64,000 bases of DNA from Saprospiraceae bacterium (GCA_020630435.1 JAHDBJ010000002.1:218970-282969); one strand, 5' to 3'; positions 44,799-54,122 are shown, counted from the stretch's first letter. Made by a program: numbers and translations. Notes: generated by a model not told the origin, from the sequence alone.

Positions 44799-44828
44799 TG
44801 CAAAAATTAAAGGTAGCTAACATAGAAT

Positions 44829-45587
44829 ATGGTGAAGAAATACTTTCTATTTGGATTATTTATTTGGCTTGGGATAGTGTTACAGGCATCGGAGCAAGAT
44901 GATTTATTCATGAAGGCCAACCAATCTTATCAAGAGAAAAACTATTCCTCAGCATTAAAAATATATGAAGAGTTATTAGATAAAGGAAATAAATCTGCGG
45001 CGCTGCATTATAATGTAGGGAATTGTTATTATAAAACCAAACAAATTGGGAAAGCTATTCTGCATTATGAAAGAGCATTATTTCTTGATCGTAATGATGA
45101 AGATACTCGTTATAATTTAGAATTAGCGTACAAAGATGTGGAAGATGATTTTGGCACAATAGCTGATTTTTTTCTTTTTGACTGGTGGAATAAATGTAGC
45201 AAGTTACTCTCGTCTACACTATGGTCAATATTAGGAATCTTATTATTATGGTTAGGGGTAGCAGGCTTAGTCCTTTGGGTAATGGGGAAAGAAAGAGGAC
45301 AACGAAAAAAAGGATTCCTTGCGGGTATTTTACTTATTTTATTCAGCTTTCTTCCTTTAGGATTGGCTTATACAAAGGCATCTTTAGAACAGCATAGTGG
45401 TTATGCTATAATTCTAGCTAAAGAAACACCAATTAATTCAGCTCCTGAAAGTGGTAGTACCGTACTTTACCAACTCCATGAAGGAACAAAGGTGAAATTA
45501 TTAGATAAGATTGGAGCATGGTATAAAGTAAGATTGAGCAATGGAGAACAAGGTTGGGTTATAGATTCAGATTTAGAAGAAATTTAA
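44829..45587 (+). CDS. TPR and SH3-domain membrane protein (BatE-like)
   Basis: The 252-residue protein has an N-terminal signal or anchor (about 5-20), two to three TPR units (ANQSYQEKNYSSALKIYEELL, LHYNVGNCYYKTKQIGKAILHYERAL), two membrane helices near 130-185, and a bacterial SH3 domain at the C-terminus (STVLYQLHEGTKVKLLDKIGAWYKVRLSNGEQGWV). This order is that of BatE in the Bacteroidota Bat (aerotolerance) cluster. Here it stands alone, while DUF58 and VWA proteins lie 22 kb and 4 kb away. The function of BatE is poorly known. Confidence 0.85.
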   Translation: MVKKYFLFGLFIWLGIVLQASEQDDLFMKANQSYQEKNYSSALKIYEELLDKGNKSAALHYNVGNCYYKTKQIGKAILHYERALFLDRNDEDTRYNLELAYKDVEDDFGTIADFFLFDWWNKCSKLLSSTLWSILGILLLWLGVAGLVLWVMGKERGQRKKGFLAGILLILFSFLPLGLAYTKASLEQHSGYAIILAKETPINSAPESGSTVLYQLHEGTKVKLLDKIGAWYKVRLSNGEQGWVIDSDLEEI

Positions 45588-45690
45588 GAATATTTTATTG
45601 AAAAAAACGTTTTGTTTTTTTGAAATGCACACTTTTGAAACATTGGTTAACTTTTTCAGTTTAAAAGAATATTAAAAATAAGATGATTCC

Positions 45691-45709
45691 AATAGCCCAT
45701 TGGGCTATT
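45691..45709. repeat. Short GC-rich hairpin between genes
   Basis: AATAGCCC, ATT and GGGCTATT form an 8-bp stem with a 3-base loop. It lies 33 bases before the start at 45742 with no T run, so a structured leader is more likely than a terminator. Confidence 0.4.
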
Positions 45710-45741
45710 ATGAGTATTAAATAACATAAAAATTGTATATT

Positions 45742-46137
45742 ATGTCATTAAAGATTGATAGATTTAAAAAGAAAACAGAAGATTGGATTGTTCGTCATGT
45801 ACAAAAATATATCACCAACCAGAGTGGTCATGATATTCCTTTTAAGATAGACTGGGAAAGTTTTGGTGATATGAAAAACGATGAAGACTTTTTAAAAAGA
45901 GGACTCAATTATGCAGTGTTGGAAAGCAATATAAAGAGTTTGTGTGTAGATGATCTTGGCAAAGATGCTTTTAAAGCTAGTGTAAATGAAATTTTAGTAA
46001 AACATACAGATGCTGAAGAAAAAGATGAAATGGGCTATAGTTTGACAAATGGAACGCTTGTTTTTATATCGAATCAAAAGAAAAGAATTTATGGTCTTAT
46101 GAAAGAAATGGAGGAAAAATTAGTTGACCTATTTTAG
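45742..46137 (+). CDS. Hypothetical cytosolic protein
   Basis: The 131-residue product (the frame is open three codons further upstream to TTG 45733) is mostly alpha-helical and charged. N-terminal FKKKTEDWIVRHVQKYITNQSG, a short middle with LCVDDLGKDAFKASVNEILV, and a C-terminal amphipathic helix (RIYGLMKEMEEKLVDLF) stand out. No domain, signal peptide or membrane helix is seen. It is followed by a frameshifted lipoprotein gene and preceded by a hairpin in its leader. Function unknown. Confidence 0.6.
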   Translation: MSLKIDRFKKKTEDWIVRHVQKYITNQSGHDIPFKIDWESFGDMKNDEDFLKRGLNYAVLESNIKSLCVDDLGKDAFKASVNEILVKHTDAEEKDEMGYSLTNGTLVFISNQKKRIYGLMKEMEEKLVDLF

Positions 46138-46162
46138 ATTTATAAGCGAAAATTAATTTAAC

Positions 46163-46791
46163 TTGAAGTATCTTAAAAATATTTTTCTTGTTTTTTGTTT
46201 TTCTTTTTACTAGAAAGCTGTGGTTCTACGGAATATACCTATACTAAGACCTTTGGGGTAAAAGAACCTCGAAAAATTATACTTATAGATCCTAATTTTA
46301 GCTCTTACGATTATAATGAATACATCGAAGCACCAATCATCGAATCTATAAGAAATAAATGCCCAAAGGTTAGAATTGTAAGGTATGAAGATTTTCTAAA
46401 ATTAGTTTATCCAGAGTTTATTACCCCTCCATTTTCACCTAATGATTCTATAAAGATGAGTAGGCTAGCAGAAGTTGTAGATGATACTCATCTATTATTT
46501 ATTAATACTACAAAGGGTAAAGCATGGAAAACAATTGATTTCTATCCTAATGAAGAAGAAAGGAGAGAGAAAAATGAAGCTAGTGCCTATTTCGAATTAT
46601 ACGATCTATCCGCAGATACAATTTCGTATTCTATGAAGGCAACTTCCAGATCAAGTAATATTGAAATACCCATTGGAAAGAGAAATAATCGAAGAATACA
46701 GACCAGAACGGCTACTAGTGTCTTACAAGGTAAAGCAATTAGAGGAGGTAGTAAACATTTATATGTCTTAATCGGCTGTCAAGAAAAATAA
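46163..46791 (+). pseudogene. Lipoprotein gene with frameshift in the signal peptide
   Basis: From TTG 46163 one frame reads MKYLKNIFLVFCFSFY then stops at TAG 46211. The next frame reads FFLLESCGSTEYTYTK and runs to 46791, about 195 residues in all. Joined, they form a normal lipoprotein signal (basic start, hydrophobic core, lipobox LLESC), so a base has been lost in one of the T runs at 46191-46208. The downstream frame alone would have to start with TTG 46195 and would lack a positive N-terminus. The mature part has no recognised domain. It may be a real pseudogene, a phase-variable gene, or an assembly error. Confidence 0.6.
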
Positions 46792-46810
46792 TACCAAGAA
46801 TGATTGAATG

Positions 46811-46848
46811 AAAAAAGGGCGTAAACGTTCAAGTTTACGCCCTTTTTT
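46811..46848. terminator. Strong bidirectional terminator
   Basis: AAAAAAGGGCGTAAAC and GTTTACGCCCTTTTTT are 16-bp perfect arms around GTTCAA. It ends both the + transcript before it and the leftward outer-membrane gene whose stop is at 46865. Confidence 0.95.
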
Positions 46849-46864
46849 CATTATTTCCTACTAT

Positions 46865-47710
46865 TTACTGAGGGCATTTAATACTACCAAAATAATAGAC
46901 AATACCCACTCCTAAATAGGCGAACATATCATTATTTTGGCTATTGCCTCGTTGTCTTCCAAATTCGCCAATATTGAATGTTCCAGCATCTCCCGTTGGG
47001 CCTAGTTCACCTGAACGATCTGAAAATTCTACAGCAAGTGGACCACGAAGACTTTCTAAGTCGTCCATATCTGGATAACGAGTACTGACATCGTCCAAAT
47101 AATCTGTAAATAATGCTCTAGAACTTAACTCAACATTAACACTCCAATCTACCGTTAGGTCGATTTTAAAACCAAAACCATAAACGAAAGCAGGTTGTAC
47201 CGTAAAATATTCTTCTCCTTGAAACTGTCCTTCTGTTCCTAGAGGTTGGAGTTCTACCCAGTTGTCATATTCTCCATCACCAGTTGTATCTTGCCCCGCT
47301 AGAGGTTTGAAAGAAAAGATAGAAAATCCTCCAAAAAGATAAGGAGTATAAAACTTATCCCTACTACCATGTATATAGGGCAAGAAATTAAATTCAAATT
47401 GTGCTAAACCTTCAAGAATATGAGACTTGAAATTTAGGTTTCTAGCTTTTTCAAAATTATTAGAAGACCATTTGTCATCGGCAATTACACTACCGTAATT
47501 AGCACCAAAGCGCAGGCATAATCGCTCATTGAAATTATATCTAATAATAGCACCACCAGCTAGCTTAGGATGAGTTAAATCATAACTTGTGTTCAAGTCT
47601 CCTAAGTAGTGAGAAGCACCTACCCATCCACCAACTTCCCATCCCTGTTGTGCTTGTGAAGTAAACGAAATGAGAAGAATTAATACGAAAAATCCAAGTC
47701 TTTTAATCAT
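46865..47710 (-). CDS. DUF6089-type outer-membrane barrel protein
   Basis: The 281-residue protein has a signal peptide ending SQAQQG near residue 20 and then alternating strands. The start of the mature protein, WEVGGWVGASHYLGDLNTSY, and the later FLPYIHGSRDKFYTPYLFGG are typical of DUF6089-type Bacteroidota barrels, which sit close to PorT/OmpH-like families. It ends in VYYFGSIKCPQ. It probably forms an eight-stranded barrel. It has its own promoter box and terminator, so is a single transcript. Confidence 0.85.
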   Translation of the reverse strand: MIKRLGFFVLILLISFTSQAQQGWEVGGWVGASHYLGDLNTSYDLTHPKLAGGAIIRYNFNERLCLRFGANYGSVIADDKWSSNNFEKARNLNFKSHILEGLAQFEFNFLPYIHGSRDKFYTPYLFGGFSIFSFKPLAGQDTTGDGEYDNWVELQPLGTEGQFQGEEYFTVQPAFVYGFGFKIDLTVDWSVNVELSSRALFTDYLDDVSTRYPDMDDLESLRGPLAVEFSDRSGELGPTGDAGTFNIGEFGRQRGNSQNNDMFAYLGVGIVYYFGSIKCPQ

Positions 47711-48051
47711 TATTAAAATAGGGTTGTCAATAATCTTGTATCTGATAGTTGATTTTTAATCGCCGCAAAGTTACTATAAAACGATAAAATCAAAGAATTT
47801 GGTATGTTTTCCTTATGTTAAATGTTTAATTTTTACATTAAACAGTTGTTTTATTCTACGTTTAATTCATAAAAAAGTTATGGGTTTCTTTTTTAGAGTA
47901 GTTGTAAATCCCAAAAAATAGAAAAGGATTAATGTTTTTAAACTGGACTTATGAAAAAAACAAATATAATGTTTTGAGTTATGCGTTTTTTTGTTAAGTT
48001 TGAAAGATATAGAATCTCCAAACGAATTTATTAACCATAAAACGCTCTCAC
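47711..48051. other. Divergent intergenic region, 341 bases
   Basis: This holds the promoter for the DUF6089 gene (47766-47794) and no clear box for the rightward YdjC-like gene. No reading frame or strong hairpin was seen. Confidence 0.5.
47766..47794 (-). promoter_or_regulatory. Putative promoter TTG-N17-TAACTTTG
   Basis: Read leftward, TTG (47793-47791) and TAACTTTG (47773-47766) match both Bacteroidota promoter elements with an acceptable 17-base spacer. The leader to the start at 47710 is about 50 bases. Confidence 0.55.
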
Positions 48052-49173
48052 ATGAATACGAAGGTTAAATTGATCATCACTGCTGATGATTATGGCATCA
48101 ATCCTGCTGTCAATGAAGGTATTAAAATTGGTATTGAAAAAGGGGTCATCAATACAATTTCTGTAATGATGAATTTTAAAAGCTCTAAAGATGATTTGAG
48201 ATCTTTATTTCAATTTTTAATTGATACCAATAAATACAAAAAAGTTGGAATAGGAGTACATCTAAATTTTTCAGTAGGGACTCCAATTTTGAAAAAGGAT
48301 ATTGATTCCATTGTGTATAAAAGACAAGGATTATATAGGTTTTATACGTTTAGTGAGATTGCAGGGTTTGATAAAAGTGATTTTCGACCTAAAGAAATTG
48401 GCAGGGAACTTATCGCTCAAATAGAGACTTACCTTCAAGTAGTATCAGAATTTAAAGAATATAAGGAGTTTTTTGCGATTGATCATTTTACAAGCCAACA
48501 TAATCTTTTAAGTAGTGTACCTCATTTTTCTAAAGTATTAGCTAAGTTATCCAAGTTATTCAAAAAGAATGGAAAAAATAAGCATAATCCGATCCCTGTT
48601 CGTAGAACAATGCCCCTATTTAAAGAACTTAGAAAAAGGGAGGGAGGGAATAAAAAAGAGAACAAGAAACTGAAGGAGAAACTAGATATTTTAAAAGGAG
48701 ATACAGTAGATTATATTGTAGGTAAACATGTTCGTTTTAGTATCTTATCTTATCTGAAGTATACAAATTATAAAAATCTAGCATCTAGGCAAGAATTTTT
48801 TGAATCACTCAATATCGAGACTCCTGATTTAATGTTTTTTAGCTTTTATGCTACACCTAAAAAAAGACTGAAAGACAAACTTAAAAACTTTAGAAGGTAC
48901 TTACCAGCTCTTAGAAAAGCAGCAGTTAACAAAAAGATAATTAAAAAAAATGAAGTTCTATATATTGAAATTATCCACCATTTAGGTATAAAAACAAATA
49001 AAGAATTAAGAAAGGCAGCTAGGAAAGTCTCAGGCTTTGATATGTATTATTTTGTAAAATATAGACAGCTTGAACTAAAATTAATTGAGTCTAATTTATA
49101 TCAAAAATTATTAGCCGTTGATGGAATTGAGCATGGGAGCTATTCGGAATTAAATAGTCAAGTGTTGGCTTAA
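48052..49173 (+). CDS. YdjC/ChbG-like carbohydrate deacetylase with altered metal site
   Basis: The 373-residue protein has the YdjC start IITADDYGINPAVNEGI (metal Asp in ADDYG near residue 11) and GVHLNFSVG near 65, holding the first metal His. The expected DSHxH motif reads HFTSQHN near residue 146, so the first His of HxH is replaced by Gln, though the second His remains. A Lys-rich insert (about 170-230, FKKNGKNKHNP, RKREGGNKKENKK) is absent in short members. Family members remove acetyl groups from chitooligosaccharides or hopanoid sugars. Convergent overlap of 4 bases with the next gene. Confidence 0.75.
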   Translation: MNTKVKLIITADDYGINPAVNEGIKIGIEKGVINTISVMMNFKSSKDDLRSLFQFLIDTNKYKKVGIGVHLNFSVGTPILKKDIDSIVYKRQGLYRFYTFSEIAGFDKSDFRPKEIGRELIAQIETYLQVVSEFKEYKEFFAIDHFTSQHNLLSSVPHFSKVLAKLSKLFKKNGKNKHNPIPVRRTMPLFKELRKREGGNKKENKKLKEKLDILKGDTVDYIVGKHVRFSILSYLKYTNYKNLASRQEFFESLNIETPDLMFFSFYATPKKRLKDKLKNFRRYLPALRKAAVNKKIIKKNEVLYIEIIHHLGIKTNKELRKAARKVSGFDMYYFVKYRQLELKLIESNLYQKLLAVDGIEHGSYSELNSQVLA

Positions 49174-49991
49174 AAAAAACCCATTACCCAAGGCTTCCAT
49201 CTTGTAGGTACTAGCTTGAGATGCTTTTGTTGAAAATTACTCTTTTTAAAAAACACAAATCCCATGAAAAATAGATCTATGGTTAACGTAACATTGGGGT
49301 GGTTCTGGATTTCATACCATGCAGCTTCCATATCCTCAGACCAATGTATATCATCAAAAACAAATACACTATGTTCATGGGCAATTTCTAGACATTGGCT
49401 AAAGTAAGAAAGAGTAGCTGCTTTTTGGTGATTTCCATCAAAGAAAACGTAGTCAAGTGTATTAGATTTTTGAATTACTTTTGGCAAAGTCGCACTAAAC
49501 TCGCCTACAATAAGATCTATATTTGAGGCCTCTAATACTTCAAAATTTTGTTTAGCAACTGTAGCAATATTTGGACAGCCTTCTAGAGTAATGACACGAC
49601 TCTTTTGAAGTGCCTTAGCTTGATAAAGTGTTGTTATGCCAAGTGATGTCCCAATTTCTAGAATAGTTTTAGGTTTAAAATGGTGTATGACTTTAAATAA
49701 TATCTGCCCATTCCGAGCATCTGTTACTGCAGAATTGACGATACTACTGATACTTCGTTCTTTATTATTATTAACATGAGAACCAGCACCAAAATCGGTT
49801 ACTTGTATTTTAGTTTTGTTCTGTTTTAAAAGTTGTCGTAGTTCCTCAATAGCTTGAAAGGCATAATAGATCCGATTATCTTCAAGAACGTTTATTACAA
49901 ATTGATATACAAAAGGAGAATGTATGTTATAGACAGTAGTTGCTTGGGTGTAAAACTTTAAAAATCTAGAAGCAATACTGAATCTACCCAT
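49170..49991 (-). CDS. Class I SAM-dependent methyltransferase (O-methyltransferase type)
   Basis: The 273-residue protein has motif I ILEIGTSLGITTLYQA near residue 110, an acidic residue after the next strand (VITLEGCPN), and a motif near 190, LDYVFFDGNHQKAA, as in class I O-methyltransferases acting on catechol-like or tRNA/lipid targets. A later segment VFVFDDIHWSEDMEAAW includes a further acidic site. The substrate is unknown. Its stop overlaps that of the YdjC-like gene by 4 bases. Confidence 0.8.
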   Translation of the reverse strand: MGRFSIASRFLKFYTQATTVYNIHSPFVYQFVINVLEDNRIYYAFQAIEELRQLLKQNKTKIQVTDFGAGSHVNNNKERSISSIVNSAVTDARNGQILFKVIHHFKPKTILEIGTSLGITTLYQAKALQKSRVITLEGCPNIATVAKQNFEVLEASNIDLIVGEFSATLPKVIQKSNTLDYVFFDGNHQKAATLSYFSQCLEIAHEHSVFVFDDIHWSEDMEAAWYEIQNHPNVTLTIDLFFMGFVFFKKSNFQQKHLKLVPTRWKPWVMGFF

Positions 49992-50120
49992 TTAAATACT
50001 ATTTGAATGATGAGTTACTAATATAATATTTTAAGGCAAATGTAGAGATTAGACTTTATTATAAACAATTTTATAGTATAAAATTTTGGGCTAAATCAAT
50101 TATTTATTTTTAACCTAAAA

Positions 50121-50164
50121 AACCTCCTATTTCACGGTTCATTTTTTGAATGAAATAGGAGGTT
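50121..50164 (-). terminator. Intrinsic terminator of the leftward coiled-coil gene
   Basis: AACCTCCTATTTCA and TGAAATAGGAGGTT are 14-bp perfect arms with a 16-base loop. On the - strand the hairpin is followed by a run TTTTTTAGG, right after the stop of the gene at 50211-50633. Confidence 0.9.
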
Positions 50165-50210
50165 TCTTGCTTCTATTCTAGAATTCTTCAATGTTTAAAA
50201 TGAATTCGTG

Positions 50211-50633
50211 CTAGTTCAAACTAAATACTTTTCGATGGAAGTTGGAACTATTAAAGTTGTCGCAGATGTCAATAAATCGATTGAAAAAAGCATCTAATTC
50301 ATCTTTTCGTGTATTAAAATCGATCATGAATCTTCCAATGAGTTCATCATCAGAATCTGAACGAGGAAGATCATTAAGAACTTGCTCATCCAATCGAATA
50401 CGATGCTTTAGATTTCGAATTACATCAGTTCGATAATAATGAAACAGATTTTGAAAATGGCTAATGGTTTTACTTTCTTCTTTTGAGTGGTTGCGAGTTG
50501 AGGAATAAAGATCGAGTTGTTGTTGGAGGTTTTCAATGTGTTTCTCGGAGTTTTTTAGCATTTGATACCAAATTTCTTCTTGTTTGATTAGCTCATCGAC
50601 ATTCTGAGCTTGAACTTGGGTTTCTACACTCAT
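50211..50633 (-). CDS. Hypothetical coiled-coil protein
   Basis: The 140-residue protein is nearly all charged helix with likely coiled coil near 15-50 (EEIWYQMLKNSEKHIENLQQ) and a second helix near 65-130. No signal, no membrane helix, no recognised domain. It has a strong terminator and its own upstream region, so it is a single-gene unit. It may be a small scaffold protein. Function unknown. Confidence 0.65.
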   Translation of the reverse strand: MSVETQVQAQNVDELIKQEEIWYQMLKNSEKHIENLQQQLDLYSSTRNHSKEESKTISHFQNLFHYYRTDVIRNLKHRIRLDEQVLNDLPRSDSDDELIGRFMIDFNTRKDELDAFFNRFIDICDNFNSSNFHRKVFSLN

Positions 50634-50978
50634 ATTTTAATAAGTTTAGTTTGGTGAGAAAAATATTTCATGGTTATTTGCCTAAATATAGTTATATATT
50701 TTAAATATTAAAAATATTTTAAAATATATGTCTGTGTTATTTATTTTTGCCAAAATATTTATAAAGTTGTTCAATGGTAGGGCTGAATTTATTAAAATTG
50801 AACTTTTGTTACAATTGCACTTTTTTAGAACTGCATAGCCAAGTACGGAGCGAAAAAAAATAAAAATTGAAACAAAAAGACTTTTCAGAAGTCAGCAAGC
50901 TATTTTTGAACAACTTCAATATTTAATTAATGTATTGTGGTTCAATCTTTGAATTCTATAAATAAAATTATGATTATA
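50634..50978. other. Intergenic region, 345 bases
   Basis: It lies between two leftward genes and is very AT-rich. I see no gene, strong hairpin or full promoter box; the promoter of the 50211 gene must be in its left part. Confidence 0.5.
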
Positions 50979-53900
50979 TCATTCTATATAGATTTTAAAT
51001 CTACGATTGAGATCTTTGTGTTTTAATGTCAGTATATATAACCCTGTTTCAAGATAAGAGGACATATTTAAGCTAAGATTCCCATTAAGTTCGTTAAGAT
51101 TATACAACTGGTGGTAAACAATATTTCCATTTAGATTAATTATACTTAAGTCTAAGTTTTCGTTATATAGTCCCTTTATTCGTACGGTAAATTTCCCATT
51201 TGAAGGATTAGGAAATAAATCAATTCTAGGAGTATTATCGTATTCAATTTCAGAGGATAGAACAATGGTATTTGAATATTCATAACTACCACTAAAGTCA
51301 ACTTGTTTCAATCTGTAGTATAATACTCTATAATTACAACCAATATCATGTGTATAGTTATACGTATGAATGGCGGAACTATTTCCCATCCCTTTTATTA
51401 TCCCACAAGTATTAAAAGTTATCCCATCAGTACTATATTCTATCATAAAATGACTATTGTCTATTTCTGACGAAGTTTCCCATTCTAGAGATGTTATACA
51501 ATCGTCAATTTGTCCTTTAAAGTACGTCAATTCTACAGGCAAAGGTATCGTTGTGAAACCAGCATCAATATTAGTCATCGTATTCCCTAAGCCATAGCTA
51601 AATTGTTCTGTTATTAGTGTATATTCTCCGATGTCACTATCTCCACTATCATTAATATTGGAGTTTCCAATAGCTCCAGGAACGGTTGCTTTTCCAAAAA
51701 TATTTGTGGTATTAGTATGTGTATTGGTATCAAAACCTATTTTGTAATTTCCTGGGGATACGCCTATAAATTCATAGCAGCCACTAGGAGAAGTTTTAAT
51801 ACTTTGAACTTCATTGCCATCTGAATTGTATAACTTTACCGTAACATTTTCTAGTAAGGTTTCTTCTACATCTCTCAATCCATTTAAATTATTATCAAAC
51901 CATACTGTACCTTTTAAATTAAGCAGTGTGATGCCTGCATCAATTATGGGGATATCATCATTATCTAGTAGCTTAATACTAGCTGAACGTTTTGTATACC
52001 TATCAATATCACTATCTTTAGAAGTATCTGTACCAGCTTCCTTATGAGTAATTACATAATTTGTAGGAGGTAAGAATTCTAGAGTATAGTTATTAGGTTT
52101 TAAATTATCAAATTCATAAAAACCTAAAGCGTTTGTTTGTTTAGTAGAATGCTCATTACCAAATCTGTCATATAATTTGACGATTACATTTTCGACACCA
52201 GACTCTGAGTCGTCTTGAATTCCATTAGCATTTTCATCCAACCATACATAGTCACCCAAACGTGCAGGAACATAAGGTCTTTCAATTGTACAAGCTTTAG
52301 AAAAACGTATACTTGTACTATTCCCCTCAGCATCTAATATTCCTGTAATAGATGAAATGTCTTGGATATCAGTAGGGAATGTAGCGTAGTTTCCAAATTT
52401 ATCAACTGCTCTAGTAAAATAGAAAAAGTCATATCCATTTGTATGGGCAGTATTGATAGTAGCAGCATTGATAGTAGCAGTATAATTGTTTCCACCAATT
52501 GAAGTAGCAGATTGACTTTGCCATGTTACACCATCATCTAACGAATATACAATTTCTACAGTTTGAATACCTGAACCATCGAATTTAAAACTTAAGAAAT
52601 CAAAACTTTCATCTAGGACATTATTAACACTGATAGTAGCGTCTGTTCCCGAAGTCCAAGAAGCAGCACAACTAGAACCGATAGAAGGTGCTTTCCAGTC
52701 GCCTATTGGAACATCTACACCACCTGAAAAACATGGTTTATAAACGGGTGTTCCTGTATTTTCAGTCCAAGCTGCTACTCCGTTTGTATTATCCCAAAAC
52801 TTATCTAGACAAAAATCCCAATATTCCTTTGCCATATTAATCGAAGCATCAGGTGTAAAATCAGAAGGATAGTTTGGGTTGCTCCCATTATTAGCATAAA
52901 AAAGACCTTGATTTACTCCAAAAGAATAGTTAAACCATAATGTTCTATTTACACTACTATATAATTCTCTTCCTTTAAAATGTTCAAAAGGAGTGGCTGT
53001 ACTCATTCCATAGGTAGTCTCTAAAGTAGAAGGAGAATTCATAGTATAGGAAGGCCAAGAACCACCCCTTTCATAAAGTGGTGAAAAGCCAAATTCTTGC
53101 CATGGTTGATGTTGATTATAATTAGATAATCCAATATTACTCCTTTGTTTTGCTTTTGCGTAACATACGCCTCTGGCATAACCAGCAACGTATGCCCCAT
53201 CTTGTACAGAATAACTAGGAGGGTTTCCTAAATCAGGATTATTACCAACACTTCCCAATGCTGCATACATATATGCGGCACCTCCCAATGGTTTGCCATC
53301 ATTCATATTTGTACTACCATCTTTGTATTCTTGAGTACCAGTGAGTTCATATAATGTTAAACCTAATGGCCCATAATAGGTATCTCTGCCTGCTCCATAC
53401 TGGTTGAATTGTCCCCATCCATACCCTGTATATACTGCGGTCGTTTTTCTCCAATTCCACCATCCTAAAGCATGGTCAATATAAGGTTGATATAGAGTAC
53501 TTGATAAACCTGCTTCTTTCATAATTAAAGCTAACTCTGTTAATGCCCAAGGTAACATCGATTCAGGAGAACTAGAACCTGACGTGCCATCAATTATCCC
53601 ATTTTCTCCTTTTCGATCAACTGTACCATAGTAATACATTTTATTTGCATTGCCTCCTAGAGCTGTTTGCGCCGTTGATGAAATTTTAAAAGGATTATCG
53701 GTTACTACAAAATCTGCAATACTTTTTGCCCATATAGTCAAAGCATCAACTTCATTTGTGAAATGATAATTCGTATTATTAATATTATTATTTAGCCCTT
53801 CTACACCATTAATTTTTAGCCTGTGATATTCTCTGATAAAATATAAAATGGCAATAGCTTGAGCGGAAGGTGTCTTTTGGGAAGAGGACGTTCCTTCTGG

Positions 53901-54122
53901 AGCATAACCATTCCATAAAAATAAATTGGATAAATCTACTATATTCCCATTGCCATTTGTTGCCATGTATAATCCCCCATACTCATGATCAATTGCATAA
54001 TTGATTAAAAAAGCAGTTTCATGGTTATAATAATAATTTGGAGTAGCTCCTGATGGTTGACTATTAACTAATTGCGGAATTATGAGCAGTATATTTAAAA
54101 TTGTAAAGTATAAACGTCTCAT
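50979..54122 (-). CDS. Large secreted T9SS type A protein with SdrD-B-like domains
   Basis: The 1047-residue protein has a signal peptide (about 1-21). Residues about 22-590 are a Trp/Tyr/Gly-rich domain of unknown type with many helices (YYNHETAFLINYAIDHEYGG, ALGWWNWRKTTAVYTGYGWG), which resembles alpha/alpha-barrel glycosidases in texture, but no catalytic motif was identified. Two SdrD-B-like units follow (VWLDENANGIQDD near 625 and VWFDNNLNGLRD near 740). The tail has FNTCGIIKGMGNSS-type strands and a type A T9SS domain starting PRIDLFPNPSNGKFTV. It is exported and likely surface-bound or released. Confidence 0.8.
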   Translation of the reverse strand: MRRLYFTILNILLIIPQLVNSQPSGATPNYYYNHETAFLINYAIDHEYGGLYMATNGNGNIVDLSNLFLWNGYAPEGTSSSQKTPSAQAIAILYFIREYHRLKINGVEGLNNNINNTNYHFTNEVDALTIWAKSIADFVVTDNPFKISSTAQTALGGNANKMYYYGTVDRKGENGIIDGTSGSSSPESMLPWALTELALIMKEAGLSSTLYQPYIDHALGWWNWRKTTAVYTGYGWGQFNQYGAGRDTYYGPLGLTLYELTGTQEYKDGSTNMNDGKPLGGAAYMYAALGSVGNNPDLGNPPSYSVQDGAYVAGYARGVCYAKAKQRSNIGLSNYNQHQPWQEFGFSPLYERGGSWPSYTMNSPSTLETTYGMSTATPFEHFKGRELYSSVNRTLWFNYSFGVNQGLFYANNGSNPNYPSDFTPDASINMAKEYWDFCLDKFWDNTNGVAAWTENTGTPVYKPCFSGGVDVPIGDWKAPSIGSSCAASWTSGTDATISVNNVLDESFDFLSFKFDGSGIQTVEIVYSLDDGVTWQSQSATSIGGNNYTATINAATINTAHTNGYDFFYFTRAVDKFGNYATFPTDIQDISSITGILDAEGNSTSIRFSKACTIERPYVPARLGDYVWLDENANGIQDDSESGVENVIVKLYDRFGNEHSTKQTNALGFYEFDNLKPNNYTLEFLPPTNYVITHKEAGTDTSKDSDIDRYTKRSASIKLLDNDDIPIIDAGITLLNLKGTVWFDNNLNGLRDVEETLLENVTVKLYNSDGNEVQSIKTSPSGCYEFIGVSPGNYKIGFDTNTHTNTTNIFGKATVPGAIGNSNINDSGDSDIGEYTLITEQFSYGLGNTMTNIDAGFTTIPLPVELTYFKGQIDDCITSLEWETSSEIDNSHFMIEYSTDGITFNTCGIIKGMGNSSAIHTYNYTHDIGCNYRVLYYRLKQVDFSGSYEYSNTIVLSSEIEYDNTPRIDLFPNPSNGKFTVRIKGLYNENLDLSIINLNGNIVYHQLYNLNELNGNLSLNMSSYLETGLYILTLKHKDLNRRFKIYIE

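Larger units (their letters stand above)
44433..44828. other. Intergenic region with three hairpins
   Basis: This 396-base gap holds a terminator-like hairpin (44483-44508), a small GTCATA/TATGAC stem (44583-44599), and a 13-bp hairpin (44625-44656). A -7 box lies at 44791 before the next gene. No reading frame was credible. Confidence 0.55.
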
